From NCBI RefSeq assembly GCF_963676685.1, contig NC_092353.1, positions 5,174,207 to 5,238,206 of the forward strand: a stretch of 64,000 nt of DNA. Direction: 5' to 3'. Under the pieces are notes generated by a model. The model ran no database searches. It was given only the letters and a program-made list of their open reading frames with translations, and was not told the origin of the DNA. Shown piece by piece: positions 39,088 to 50,866 of this stretch. Position 1 is the first letter of the stretch; each line of letters begins with the position of its first letter. The stretch is from Mytilus edulis (taxonomy: Eukaryota > Mollusca > Bivalvia > Mytilida > Mytilidae). The position numbers and the translations under genes were made by a program.

Positions 39088-41895
39088 ATTTTAGTTGAAA
39101 CCACATCACTAACTGATAAAATGACAACCAAGCTGATGACCTCCATACTCTCAAAGGGTTCAACCGAAACAACTGGAAGGAAAACACAAACGACTAAACA
39201 GGGACGTACATTACCACATCTTACAACAAAAACTAGTCAATATGTGACAACTACAGACAATCAATTAGCCGTAACCAGTCAGAAAGCTCAAGCAAGTCAC
39301 CAAAACACAATAATTACAACAAATAATCACCAAAACACAATAATTACAACAAACAATCCCCAGGTGTTATCGACAGAGTCCGAATTTACAAGCGAAACAG
39401 AAAACACTACAAAGCAGATTGGTGCCACTCTGCCGAAAAGCAAGAAAGGTGGTTCTCCAGTCGCCATTGCTGTCGGGGTTGTCGTTCCTATTCTAATTCT
39501 AACAATAATTGGAGTTGTTGTTTATAAATGGTACAGGCGAAAATATCCTGTTCGCATGGTCCTTGGTAAAAACTTTTCAAAATTTCAAAATCCTGTTTAT
39601 AACAAAAAGACATCGACCTTATCATTGGTCAGGAGTGTTCCGTATGACGCTCCGTATTCAGGTACTGATCAAGATGGCGGCCATGACAATCCAGCATTAG
39701 ATATGGAATATAGAGATTTACAACCTGTAAGTTTCAGTACAAATTATGAAAATGCTGAGTCTATAACGGAAATAGACGACGTCCCAAAGAAACCTCCACG
39801 ATCGAAGAAAAGAGCGTCCGCGATGTCAACGGAGTCTACCGACGGTAGAGTCATGTCTGCGTTTTTACAAGAGGCAATAAATGAGGCCGATTCAGAAAGT
39901 GATTCTACAAACGAAAGCAATAAAACTAAGAAGAAAATATCAGTTGATGTTGATATGAGAAAGAATGTTTCTCGAGTTTCTGTAGAAAGTGTTGAAAGTG
40001 AAAACGATTTGCATACCAGTGACGAAGAAAGCACTGATGAACGAACTTATGAAAATATTACAATTTCAAGTAAGAAAGGAATAGCGAATTCGGTACCAGA
40101 AGAATCTTATGTGGAAACGAAATCAAGCGATGACGAAGATAATTATGAGGAAGTGGAAACAGTAAGAACAGAAAAAAACTTGTCAGATGAAAATGAAGAA
40201 TACGATATTGTTAATGTAGATGAATCGGAAACAAGTAATGCAACTCAAATCATCGATCAAACAACAGAACAAAATTCAGACAATTCCGATGCTGATTACG
40301 AAAATTTTGAAATGAGATCAGAAAACAATGAACAGGGCATATCTATCGGGGGAATACAGTTAGACGAAATTGACGGCAATGAAATTCATAGTCCATTTGT
40401 TGAAGGAGGAAAGAAGAAAAAGGTCAAGGTAACATTTGAGGAAAACGAAACACTTCAGTCAGATGAGGAAAGCATTGACAGTATTGATTTGTCTGCCGTC
40501 AAAGATGAAAATGTTGTTGAAACAAACAATCATGGAAGTGGTCGTTCAGAAACTAATCAAAATGATATTATTGAAACCCCGAAAGTCATAAAAATAAGTG
40601 AAATGCCTTTATTGCTTCAACCATTGGCCAAATCTGAATCACGTCCTGGGTCTAAGGCTAGCGCAAATACAGAAAACAGACCAATTGCTCCTACTCAATC
40701 GGACGTCCGTGAGAAAATTGCCGTGAATCAAAATAAATCTAATGTCGTTTCCGATGATAGTGAATCAGAAAATGATACAGATAGTCACAAATCGGACGAC
40801 ACGGGTATTAATCAAACATATTTGAATACTTATGAAGGTTCTTCGGAACCCAGTGTAAAATCAGTTGGTACTTCTGATTCATCGGAAGACGGGTCTATGG
40901 GTGAATTTGAAAATCTAAATAATATGAATGAGACTTTTGGACAACATGGCAGCAAAGAAAATGACAATAAAGAACTATCATCTATACCGCCATTGCCAAA
41001 TATTCCACCTCCAGATATACAAAATTTTCAATCGATGATTTCTCCTGATTATGTTATTACAGAGACACCGAAGGACGTAGCAGATGCCAGTTCAGGCGAC
41101 GATTCAGCGTCCTTTTCCAATAAAAGGCAAGAACAAATAAATGCTGATTCACTAATTTTTGAAACCACCTCTATACCTCCATTACCGTTATCAAAACCTC
41201 CCCCAACATTTGAACAAAATCCAGCGTCCAGTGACTCATTCGAAATAATAAATGGAACGAACACAAACGCTAGTTATAATGTTTTTGAAGACCATTCGAT
41301 TTTAAACGTTGACAGCGACAACAAATCTGACCCGAGTGAAAACCCACCTACACCTCCAATACCAGGATCCCCGCCGCCAATGGTCCAGCAGAACCAACCA
41401 GAATTCCCGTACGATTCGTTCACAGTAATGACGAAGTCAGGTGACATCCATACTGAGGACCAATCTCAAACCAAACACTATGGCTCGCCTATGGCTGATA
41501 CGGACGATGAATACGATGTTCTCACTAACGATGACTTGATACCAGTTTCATCAGATCCAGATGAACTCATGCCCGGGTCGTCCTACGTTACTCCTGCAAA
41601 TCCTCAGCTGGTTACAAAAATTGAAGAGGAATCCGATGTCGGTTCCGATGTCGTTTCTATCTCAGATACTAATAGCGAACTCGGTGAATATGAAAACCAG
41701 ACAGATACAGCGTTATCTAGTTCTACCACGAATGCAGAGGTAGAGCAAAGATTTTCCAAAGTTATTAGTAGTCCCAAAATAAACTTTTATGACGCTGAAA
41801 CAAGCACTAAAGTTATCGCTAGTCCCAAAATTAACTTTGACGACACCGATTCAGACAGCGAAAAGAGTGATACTAACAGCGAATCTTCAGTGTAA
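39088..41895 (+). CDS. Exon 2 of the membrane protein: Thr-rich stalk, transmembrane segment, long acidic tail
   Basis: After a TTTTTTAAG acceptor the frame continues ILVETTSLTDKM in phase 0. Joined residues 185-307 are a Ser/Thr-rich, mucin-like stalk with a direct repeat (HQNTIITTNN twice). Residues about 308-330 (VAIAVGVVVPILILTIIGVVVY) are the membrane helix, followed by the stop-transfer KWYRRK. The tail (331-1119) is very acidic and probably disordered. It has NPVY (352-355), several tyrosine sites (YENI, YEEV, YDIV, YENF, YDVL), three proline-rich clusters (IPPLPNIPPP, IPPLPLSKPPP, PPTPPIPGSPPP) fit for SH3, WW or EVH1 partners, and a twin repeat KVI[SA]SPKINF. The C-terminus ESSV fits a class I PDZ ligand. 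The tail lies in a single 2.8-kb exon. Composition strongly suggests a scaffolded signalling tail; no catalytic domain is present. Confidence 0.85.
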   Translation: MLVETTSLTDKMTTKLMTSILSKGSTETTGRKTQTTKQGRTLPHLTTKTSQYVTTTDNQLAVTSQKAQASHQNTIITTNNHQNTIITTNNPQVLSTESEFTSETENTTKQIGATLPKSKKGGSPVAIAVGVVVPILILTIIGVVVYKWYRRKYPVRMVLGKNFSKFQNPVYNKKTSTLSLVRSVPYDAPYSGTDQDGGHDNPALDMEYRDLQPVSFSTNYENAESITEIDDVPKKPPRSKKRASAMSTESTDGRVMSAFLQEAINEADSESDSTNESNKTKKKISVDVDMRKNVSRVSVESVESENDLHTSDEESTDERTYENITISSKKGIANSVPEESYVETKSSDDEDNYEEVETVRTEKNLSDENEEYDIVNVDESETSNATQIIDQTTEQNSDNSDADYENFEMRSENNEQGISIGGIQLDEIDGNEIHSPFVEGGKKKKVKVTFEENETLQSDEESIDSIDLSAVKDENVVETNNHGSGRSETNQNDIIETPKVIKISEMPLLLQPLAKSESRPGSKASANTENRPIAPTQSDVREKIAVNQNKSNVVSDDSESENDTDSHKSDDTGINQTYLNTYEGSSEPSVKSVGTSDSSEDGSMGEFENLNNMNETFGQHGSKENDNKELSSIPPLPNIPPPDIQNFQSMISPDYVITETPKDVADASSGDDSASFSNKRQEQINADSLIFETTSIPPLPLSKPPPTFEQNPASSDSFEIINGTNTNASYNVFEDHSILNVDSDNKSDPSENPPTPPIPGSPPPMVQQNQPEFPYDSFTVMTKSGDIHTEDQSQTKHYGSPMADTDDEYDVLTNDDLIPVSSDPDELMPGSSYVTPANPQLVTKIEEESDVGSDVVSISDTNSELGEYENQTDTALSSSTTNAEVEQRFSKVISSPKINFYDAETSTKVIASPKINFDDTDSDSEKSDTNSESSV

Positions 41896-44800
41896 ATTTA
41901 CAATTTCAGATGTCAATTATACTTGTTATTTATTTAAACTCGCTTTGTTAATCATGAATCTAAAAACTTGTGGTGAAAGCAACCCTTAAACTTGCATCCA
42001 TTTAGTGCATTGGTAACACTAATGAAAACATGCCAGACAAGTTCTATGCGACAGCAATTCTATTGACTCAAGCTCACAAATGAATTAAACATGAGATCAG
42101 TTTGAGTGTTCAACCCGGATAAAGTAACTAAAACATTCGATATAGCCTAAAGTCCTCGGGTGTTACTCTAGACGAGATAAAGGCCCGACTGAATATATAT
42201 GAAATATTTGCACCAAAATCCTTTTTTTTAAATACTGAAGACGTTCACTGACCACTTACACATCAGCATTTTAAACATTTAACTCATTTTCATGAAATAC
42301 AATCCTTAAGGGGAAAATTTACTCTCTATTATATTTTATTCCTACTAAATTACCTGTGACGAACTACATATCCGTATACTCCAGTTGATCAAATCAAGGA
42401 GGTTAAAAAGTAAGAACGCAGGGACCATCCGGAAAAAAAATGAGTAGTACACAGTGAATAAAAATGTACCAGTGCTTAAAACTGGTACTGAAAAGTGTTC
42501 GCTGTCCTCTTGATCCACTGCTGACTTATTTTAAATTATATAGTGAAGTGGAGAGGAGTAAAATGTACCATTTCTTACTAGAAGTTACTGTATTTCGATG
42601 TTCATACCTATAAAGCTTCAAATTTGAAAAGTACAAGCTGTCGTGTCACCAACGTCATACAAAACACTACGAGTCTCTATATAAGTCCTATACTAGTATA
42701 AGTAGAACATAATTTAAAAATATTTAGATCACATTGACGGGTATATGTAGATTACATGACTAAATTGGAGCAAGAAATATAAAAATTGAAAATAAAGAGA
42801 TGTGGTATGATCGCCAATAAGACTACTAGACTTTACACTGAACACAGTCCATCTGTAATAAAAGTATTCGTATTCCTTACTGAATTACTGGTTTATTCAT
42901 CGCTAGTTCCAGAGTCTCAAGAGTTTGTTTTCACCAGAGTTTCGGTGTCAGAGTTCTCATTGCTATTCACAGCAACCATTCGTTGTGTGATCAGGTGCAT
43001 CACACATTTTCAGTTACAAGAGGCCATTCAGTCAGGCTCTTGTTACACAACTCACAAGTCACCCAGTTTCCCCGGTGACACTACTATTCACCAAAGTTAA
43101 AATAAAGTGGATGTAAGAAATTATAGGCATCCAAAAATAGGGGGAAGGGGGGTTCCGGACCCCACCCTCGCCCTGGGTCCGCCAATGCAGCCGCACGGCC
43201 CAGTCAGCAATGAGAAAAAACCAATACCGTATGGTCGGCTATTAAAGGCCCCGACATGAAAAGTGTGAAACAATTATATTGAGAATTTCCTCTTTGAATG
43301 GAATATAAGGTTGTTTGGAAGTATTGGTATGTTAAATAATGTACGCGGCATACAATCATGTTAGACTACTCCATGCAGTACCGGTTTTACTAGAAAATAA
43401 ACTATATCTGTAGGTATAAAAATAAGAAGACGCGGCATCATTGCCAATGAGACAACTCTCAACAACACACATGGCATAGAAAGTAGCAACTACATGTATG
43501 TACGGCCTTCAAGCCAACAATGACCATATGGTCAGCTATATAAAAGGCCGTGAAATGACAAATGTAGAACAATTCAAACGAGAAAACTAACGGACTGACT
43601 TGTGTATACATGCATAAATATAAAAAAAATGATATATATATAATTATATATAGCAACAAACGACGGCCACTGAATTATAGGCTCCTGGCTTGGGGCATGC
43701 AGGTATATATAGTATTCGCCGGCGGGGTTAAACTAGTTTGAAGGCCTAGCTTTACCTGGGAAAAGGGTATTACAATAAAACATAAGAACACACCATAAAA
43801 ATCAGTTGAAAAGGACTTACCTCACAAGATCTATAGAAAGCAGAAGTACATATATCAAAAACACAGAGCGGACGTGGCAGGGAATCGAACTTGCACATCA
43901 ATTTACAAAAAGACATTAAGAACCGATCTGAGAGTACTAGCAGTTACTGACAGCTAGTTTAAAGACACAATAAAAAAAATTACACCTGATGAATTTAGCG
44001 TAAATTATGACGTGTACATGTAACGGTTTATTACTTCCTCTGTGATATTTTATCTTGGGGATAATTTGTCACAGTATTTTTTTCTCAGACATGGTATTTC
44101 ACAGGTATATTTTTTCCTTAGGAGTGAAAATATATCTGTGTTTTGCGGATAGTATGTACCGGTATATATTTGCCGTACCGTATTTTCACAAAACCTTGTG
44201 TAATAGATTTTTTTTACAAAACCTTGTGTAATAGAGTCCCATTACCTATTATGGAAGTTACTCGCAATCAATATTTACCTGAAATTATAAAATGTTTCAC
44301 AAAGGTAGAACAAACTTGCATAATTTATCAAAAGGAGGTAATTATACGCAATTTATATTTCAGATATTTTAATATAATTTAATTTTGGATGTAATGGGTG
44401 ACGTTATTTTGTTATCAGCCCATGTGGCCGTGACGTCATCAACGTTTTTTCGTGGTTTTCTACGGTTTGAAATGGAATTTAGAATTAAATTATAAGAAAT
44501 GACTGTAATATTTTTTCTGTCTATTCGAAATAACATAAAAAATGTGGTGCACACTGTTATATTTCTACCTTTACTTTTTAATTGATATTTGTACTGAAAT
44601 CTGAAAACAACTCACTTTTACATGCGTTTCACTTTCCGGTACCTTATTTAATAATGCTATTATTTCACAATTACGATTTTTGAAATTCTTTCTTTTGTTT
44701 CATGATAATTTTCTTTTTAAAAGCATGATATTAACTTGAATATTTCAGGAAATTTTTTCAATGACAATTTAGCTTTAATTCAAATACACAATTATTATTT

Positions 44801-45600
44801 CATAGTATTTGTAAAGGATAAATTTTTTCTAATAATTATTCAATAAGTTAACTACCCAGATAGAATTTCACAGGGAAACATTTTCCTCCGGATAAAAAAA
44901 ATAACAACAACTCCTGTGACATTTTTTCCTCCGGATCAAATTTCACCCGGATATAATTTTGCTTTACATACATGCATTAGGCCGTATCTTGATTGAAACT
45001 TCTGTTTCAAGTTAAATAGGATAGATTCAAGTAACAACCCGTACGAAAAGAGGGGCGAACTATACCAAAGGACAGTCAAATTCATAGATAGAAAATAAAC
45101 TGACCAAATGGACAAGTCGGCAAACAGGGGATTGAATAATGTTCGGATGACCAGAGACATATATAATACAATTGAATTTCTACCAATTACATTGATATAT
45201 TACTGAAATTTTACCTCATTGACATATGACATTTCAATAAGTTATCCATACAGGTTGGAAGTCTGTAAACCTTTCTATAGGAAGAGACCCCTTTGACTTC
45301 TATGAGGTATCATTTTGGCTTTCTTTTGATTTTGTACGTTATAGTCTGGTAATATGATTATTACAATGTTGGTAATTAGTTTGCGCAGTTTCCCGCTATT
45401 GCTGAAAGGTAGGTAACTCCATTTGCCTCGTTCTCATGACAAGGACAGTTTTTGGGACTTTTTGGCAGACGATTGGAATATATTGTTGATAATGTCAAAT
45501 TAACAGATTAACGAAATACTTTTATACCATAAATGAGGAACGACGGCAATCCCTCGTATAGTATGATCATATTACGATTTTTTTTGTCACATTGAAACAC
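41896..45600. other. Intergenic region without a supported gene
   Basis: After the membrane-protein stop there is an AATAAA at 42457 that could serve as a poly(A) signal. Fragments of the Mytilus-type repeat lie at about 42795-42835 and 43200-43285, and a longer copy at 43425-43690 (GCGGCATCATTGCCAATGAG ... GGCTTGGGGCATGCAGG). A small G/C-rich piece at 43138-43190 (GGTTCCGGACCCC ... CTGGGTCCGCC) resembles the hAT-type MITEs. Open frames here are short and without motifs. Confidence 0.5.
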
Positions 45601-45609
45601 TACACATCT

Positions 45610-46279
45610 TAGACCGAATGATCTGTCTCTTGTGTGGGTACATTTGTCATTTCATATTTTCTTTTCATCATTTGGCTATTTATGGACACAAAAAAAAAAA
45701 AAAAATAATATGGGGACGAAGTCCCCAAAAACAGTAGAAAAATCAATAAAAAAAAAAAAGAAAGAAAATTGGGAAAATTTTCCCGAAATTTTCATTGTAC
45801 TAATGAACTCAAAATCGTTCAATTTTTTTGATGTCATGTTTTGAATTCCCGCATCTGCGCAGAAATCTACAATGTACTCCTTTTCCCGGTCTCGTTTGTA
45901 TGAAACTTTGAGTAAAATATATATTTATCAGTCTAGTATAAAATAGGAAGGAACGCAATACCAATTTCATTTTTAATAATTCCTTGATATGAAAAAACGT
46001 TACTTGATGATAGCGTTTCTTTGTTTACATTGCATATGACGTCATAACATAAATAACGTCACAACTAAAATCCCTAACAACAGAACCAAAATCGGAAACG
46101 TTGCGGTATTTCCGTTTCTTTTTTTAACAAATATTTATTCAAGTTACAAAAAAATAATTTATACAGACTTCGTCCCCATTTACAGGTAATGCCTGCCTCA
46201 TATTAATAAATAGCCAAATGATGAAAAGAAAATATGAAATGACAAATGTACCCACACAAGAGACAGATTATTCGGTCTA
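45610..46279. mobile_element. 670-bp Mutator-type MITE with perfect 9-bp TSD
   Basis: TACACATCT flanks the element exactly (45601-45609 and 46280-46288). The TIRs are about 74 bp with one mismatch: TAGACCGAATGATCTGTCTC on the left, TAGACCGAATAATCTGTCTC inverted on the right, both continuing through TTGTGTGGGTACATTTGTCA. Long TIRs with a 9-bp TSD are characteristic of Mutator-like elements. The interior has A-rich runs and no transposase, so it is non-autonomous. A decayed relative is at 4104-4360. Confidence 0.85.
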
Positions 46280-46883
46280 TACACATCTATAAAATACACC
46301 ACATTTATAATTTAGACAGGCACCTGTTTCTGTAAAAACAGAGGGGTCATCATCTTGTTTTTTCTTTTAAAAAATATGTTGATTCTGATATCATGCAGGC
46401 TGAAAACACTACTCAAAAAAAGGGATAGCCCTTAGGTAAGGGAAAGTCCCTCCAATATGGGTTGTATTAGGGAAGCAGGACAAGTCGCTCCACTGGCAGA
46501 ACGCCCCACACCAACAACTTTTTCACCAACTCGCCCCACTTTTAAGAGAGCCTCAAACTGGTTTACCAACTCGCCCCACTTTCAAAAAATAGCCTCACTT
46601 GCATTGTGAAAAGGGATAAATCCCGTTAATTTTTCCCCAGTCAACTTGCCCCACTTATTGAAAAAGGTAAAATCTGCTTCAATATAAAATTTTCAGGTCT
46701 TCCAACTAGCCCCAATTATTAAAATGAAAACTAATTTACACAGAATACAAAAAAAACCCGAAATTTATTGAACCATTATTTTTTAAGTTAAATGATGTTT
46801 AACATTATTAAAATATAATTGCAAATACATTTTCGTATCATCATTGGAGAATAACTTTATACTTGTAAGCTTTAGTTGTATAA

Positions 46884-48021
46884 CAATAGACCACTTTCGA
46901 GTTCATCCGTCACCGGAAAAAACTCGTCAATTAGGCGCACCTTTGTGACTTCGTTTACAAGTAGAGGGGATCGCCCATATCCAGAAATCAACGCCACTTT
47001 GCTTATTTGAATATTATACTGAGGGCCCTCATGGGGTTTTTGATTATGTGATTACTTGGCCGTTTTTTTAATGATTATTTGATTATTAAGCCAAATATTT
47101 CATGATTATTTGATTACCTAGGACTGTATTTTTAGTTTATGATTATTTGATTACTAAAGATAAGCAAATATTTAATGATTATGTGATTATATTGGCAAAA
47201 AAATGGTGATTATGTGATTACTAGGACCCCCCCCCCCCCCCATGAGGGGCCTCTATACTAAAGAAATCGGATACGGGTCACGGAAATTACATTAAAATGA
47301 TAGGGAGAAAAAAATGTCTGTTTTAATTTTAATTTAAGGGATAGACAGGTTGCCGGGGCAGAAAATGAATATACACAACAATATACACCATTTAAACGAA
47401 GCATAATGACTGTTGTTGCAAAAATACAGGTTCCTGAGGTATTTTAAAAATCGAAGCGAAAGGCTTTTAATATTGCAGTGTAAAATACAGGCTAAAATGG
47501 CTGAAACGTCCAATTTGCAGACTTCGTGTTGAAAATTGGCTACTGAGGTCATTACAAAAACAGGTTGCCGGGGTGAAATTTGAAACTTGAATTTCCAAAG
47601 AATAAGCAAGTCCAAACCTTGTATGTGTAGTCGTTGAACTCTAGGTTCCCGCGTAAAGTTAAAATGTCACTATTTCAAGAAGAGTAAACTCACGAAAGCA
47701 CAAAAAATTCACTAAATTCGCGTTCATTGTTTTGATTTTGACCGCCTGACAACTTTACAGAAATATCAAAGTGATTGTAAATAAGGACTCTGTGACGGGC
47801 AACTTATAATATCCGTGTTTTAAAGATTTTAATGGTTTTAATGATATCAACATGATCAAGCCAGTCCAGTTCAAACTACTATCACGTGTTACAATTCTCA
47901 TTTACATATTATGAATATTAATTAGCAAAACCACTACTAATTTCTGGCTATGCTGTATCCCTGCACTATCAACGTTCAGAGTTTTTGACGGAAATGCATC
48001 GAACTCGAAAGTTGTCTATTG
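46884..48021. mobile_element. Nested TIR element (CAATAGACCACTTTCGAGTTC ends)
   Basis: The left end CAATAGACCACTTTCGAGTT is mirrored at the right end AACTCGAAAGTTGTCTATTG. CCGTCA / TGACGG follows a little further in on each side. It lies inside the 46480-48430 element and itself contains the MITE at 47021-47253. Confidence 0.55.
47021..47253. mobile_element. 233-bp MITE, TSD TATACT, with six TGATTATNTGATTA repeats
   Basis: The ends GAGGGCCCTCATGGGG and (inverted) GAGGCCCCTCATGGGG are flanked by TATACT (47015-47020, 47254-47259). The interior carries TGATTAT[TG]TGATTA at 47041, 47072, 47103, 47139, 47175 and 47206, alternating with AAGCAAATATTT-like spacers. A 15-bp C run adjoins the right end. 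Confidence 0.75.
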
Positions 48022-48798
48022 AAAAGAAACATGTTAGTTGTATTATAATCATTCAATTGAAGGATTTCAATTAATAGCAATTTGATGTTATAGCACTTCA
48101 CTAAGATTTGTATAGGTATTGAAGTGGGGCAGGGACATAAACATGTAGATATACAACAGGATTCCATCTTTTTTCATATAAAGTGGGGCAAGTTGGCACT
48201 AACAAATTCATCATGGTTTATCTATTTGTCATGAGTGGGGCGAATTGGCAAACCTTATTTCAGCGGGATTCTAACTCTTTTCATGAGTGGCGTATGTTAT
48301 TCAACCTATTTGCAATGGGATTTTACCCTTTTTCATAAGTGGGGCGAGTTTGTAAACAAGAGTGGGGCGAGTTTGTGAAAAAGTGGGGCAATAAGGTGTG
48401 GGGCGATTTGCCAGTGGGGCATGGATTCTTCAGAAAAGAAAAAGGAAACTTTTTTATGTTAACTTTCTAGATGAAATTTATTACAGTGGAGTCCCCAGTG
48501 TCTGAGCGGCAGGTGAGGTCGTGCATTAGCTGATTTTGTCATATCCGCACAGTAACACAAATAAAATTATCTTTATAATTGTTTTAGCCTTCTGAAGGGA
48601 TAGAAAAAGTTCAAGAGTTTATTTATAACTGCAATCCTGTGATTTACAATTGTACCATATTTAGCCAATTTCCATTAAAAAAATCACATTATCATATAAA
48701 ATTTGTTTTATTTAGGTCATATTTATATCAGAATGAAATAAATTTTGTTCTGCATCATTAGCAGTGTCTAGTATGTTTGGTTCAAATTCCACTACATT

Positions 48799-49225
48799 CA
48801 GTCAGGGGTACTACTTGTACAAGTTACTTTTATTTACTTGAAGAAGTAATAAAAATAAACACATATAACCATAATAACTATAAGTAAATAAATAATGTTT
48901 GAATAATCTCCCCTTAATTTTCTCAAAACTTTACTTGTATAAGTAAACTTTTCTTACAATCCCACAAAAGTTCTCAAGTTTTGAGATGTAAATTCATGCC
49001 TTTAATGATTTTTCCCAGGTTTGCTCAATTTTTTTTATTAGAGTTCAATGTTTCATCTCATTAATTCAACAAAGAAACTGATTGCGCAAAGATCTCAAGT
49101 ATTTGCGCAAGGCCTTCAAAATTTGCTCCTTGGGTGCTTGTAAATGAACAGTGTTCTGAAGATAACAGACAAATGGGATTTTCATCGTCTATGAAATTAC
49201 ACTTAAATGATTAGTAAAGACATCT
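48799..49225. mobile_element. Partial second copy of the 4922-7507 hAT-like element, inverted
   Basis: The end CAGTCAGGGGTACTACTTGT is intact. The sequence then matches the reverse of 7440-7507, 6366-6680 and 5165-5184, without the two insertions seen in the first copy. It stops aligning at about 49225, so the other end is missing. Confidence 0.7.
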
Positions 49226-49568
49226 GCAAATTAATTAAATGAACTCTCAAAACAGGGGTTTCCCAAATTTTGAACACCCATTTCACAAATCTTGAGGGTG
49301 CAACCATACAAACAGATGATTTTATGAAATAATTAATGTTATGAATGTCTTTCAATTATTGGCTTTATCATTTTCTCAGTTGAATGAAGTGAAGTTATAG
49401 GTCTTATGTGCACAGATTCATAGGCTGCATGTGCACCCTATACATGTATATTGAACAAATGTTATAAAAGAGTCCTCTTATTTTCAATAATCATTAAAGA
49501 AAATTGAAGACCCTGAGTAATCTAAATTCATGGACATATTTTGTCATAATGATATCACAGTCATGAAA

Positions 49569-49856
49569 GGGACAAAAAAATATATATGTCTGTTTTCTGC
49601 TGCCAAGGCAAATAAATCAGGGTCGGTAGGTTGGGATTTTAATTTTTTTCGTATTTTTTTTGTTGATACACTCCCTTAATTGTAGTACATTTGTGCTGGG
49701 AGCAGCTATTCTGATTGTTTGGGCATAGGAAGATACGGATCTGGATTGGACCGGAAATGATTTTTTTCCAGAATTGAATAAAAAGATCTAGGGTCAGAGG
49801 TTTTAAGTTGGGGTCGGTCGGGAACAGGAAACAGACATATATTTCTTTTTGGCCTA
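49569..49856. mobile_element. TIR element (ATATATGTCTGTTT / GGTCGGT type), copy 1
   Basis: ATATATGTCTGTTTTCTGCTGCC on the left is mirrored by GGAACAGGAAACAGACATATAT near the right end before TTTTTGGCCTA. GGGTCGGT phrases lie just inside both arms. Confidence 0.55.
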
Positions 49857-49895
49857 GACACTTTGTTCAGTTTTTCTTCCAAATACTGCCCACAC

Positions 49896-49975
49896 AGTGG
49901 CAAATCAAGGGGGGGGGGTCCTGGGGTTGGACCCCCCTTTTTTTGACTGATCAATGCATTTATGCTAGTTCAATT
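49896..49975. repeat. Truncated hAT-type MITE end
   Basis: CAGTGGCAAATCAAGG, a G run and GGTTGGACCCCCC precede TGACTGATCAATGCATTT. The latter matches the interior of the MITE at 443-594 (GGCCGATCAATGCATTTG). No right end is found. Confidence 0.5.
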
Positions 49976-50274
49976 TAATAGTGTAACTGTTCATTGTTCA
50001 AGACACACATAGACTTAGGTGAACAACACAGATTTTGCATCGCTTTTGAAATTTCTTTCTCATGCACATCATCACATGGGAGAGTGCTTTATCTGTGCAA
50101 TTCTATGATTCATTTTCATCACGATCCTTTTAAAGTAATTTGATGCCACTCAAGTGTTGTAATAAAAATTAGCTCTTTATATTTTACAGTATGAACAATG
50201 ATGAATTTTGTTTATGTTTTACATATTTTTTTTTCGTTCATTTTTTTATTTACATAAGGGTTTTAGTTTTCTTG

Positions 50275-50400
50275 TTTGAAATGTTTTACATTGTCATATC
50301 AGTTGAAGGCTGTATGGTGAACTATAGTTGTTAATGTCTGTGTCATTTTGGTCTCTTGTGGACAGTTGTTTCATTGGCAATCATACCACATCTTCTTTTT
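50275..50400 (-). repeat. Mytilus-type interspersed repeat, inverted copy
   Basis: On the minus strand it reads AGATGTGGTATGATTGCCAATGAAAC, then GAGACCAAAATGACACAGAC, then TACAGCCTTCAACTGATATG. This is the same order as in the 19536 copy. Confidence 0.7.
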
Positions 50401-50432
50401 TATATTTAGGAGTTTGAACTGTTAACCGTATC

Positions 50433-50866
50433 TAAGGCCAAAAAAGATACATGTCTGTTTAAAGTTACATGCTTTGAAAGGATAGGGTAGGTAAGTCGGT
50501 ATTTCCATTTTATTTTATTTTTTGTGACATGATTTTGAGAGTGCGGTTTCGTCTTGTTATGGTCGGAGTTGATCATGTGCCGAGTTTATTGTAACTTTAA
50601 TGATTGGATTATTTCCCTTTGTTATTGGTTGAAAAAAAAATGGCGGCAAAATGTTTATCACATCACACGAGTTGCGAATTTCCTTAAAACAGCTATCATA
50701 TTCACGATTATGAACATTGGGATGTATCAGGCAACACTTATCTTCACTTCTGACACGAGTTCAGTTTATTTTTCACTTTACCACGGAAATAAGATGGCTT
50801 AGGGTCGGCGCTCAAAATAGGGTCGGTCGGGTAACCGTAAACAGACATATAATGTTTTTTGGCCTA
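50433..50866. mobile_element. TIR element (ATATGTCTGTTT / GGTCGGT type), copy 2
   Basis: TAAGGCCAAAAAAGATACATGTCTGTTT at the left is mirrored by AAACAGACATATAATGTTTTTTGGCCTA at the right. GTCGGTCGGGTAACC lies just inside the right arm. The interior is unrelated to that of copy 1. Confidence 0.6.

Larger units (their letters stand above)
46480..48430. mobile_element. Large TIR element whose arms are arrays of GTGGGGCGAGTTGG motifs
   Basis: The left arm (about 46485-46730) has CCACTGGCAGAACGCCCCAC and repeated CCAACTCGCCCCAC. The right arm (about 48120-48415) has the inverse (GTGGGGCGAGTTTG, GGGGCGATTTGCCAGTGG). Motifs recur every 50-70 bp. The interior contains two further nested elements. 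A decayed copy is at 18650-19440. No coding frame is supported. Confidence 0.65.
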
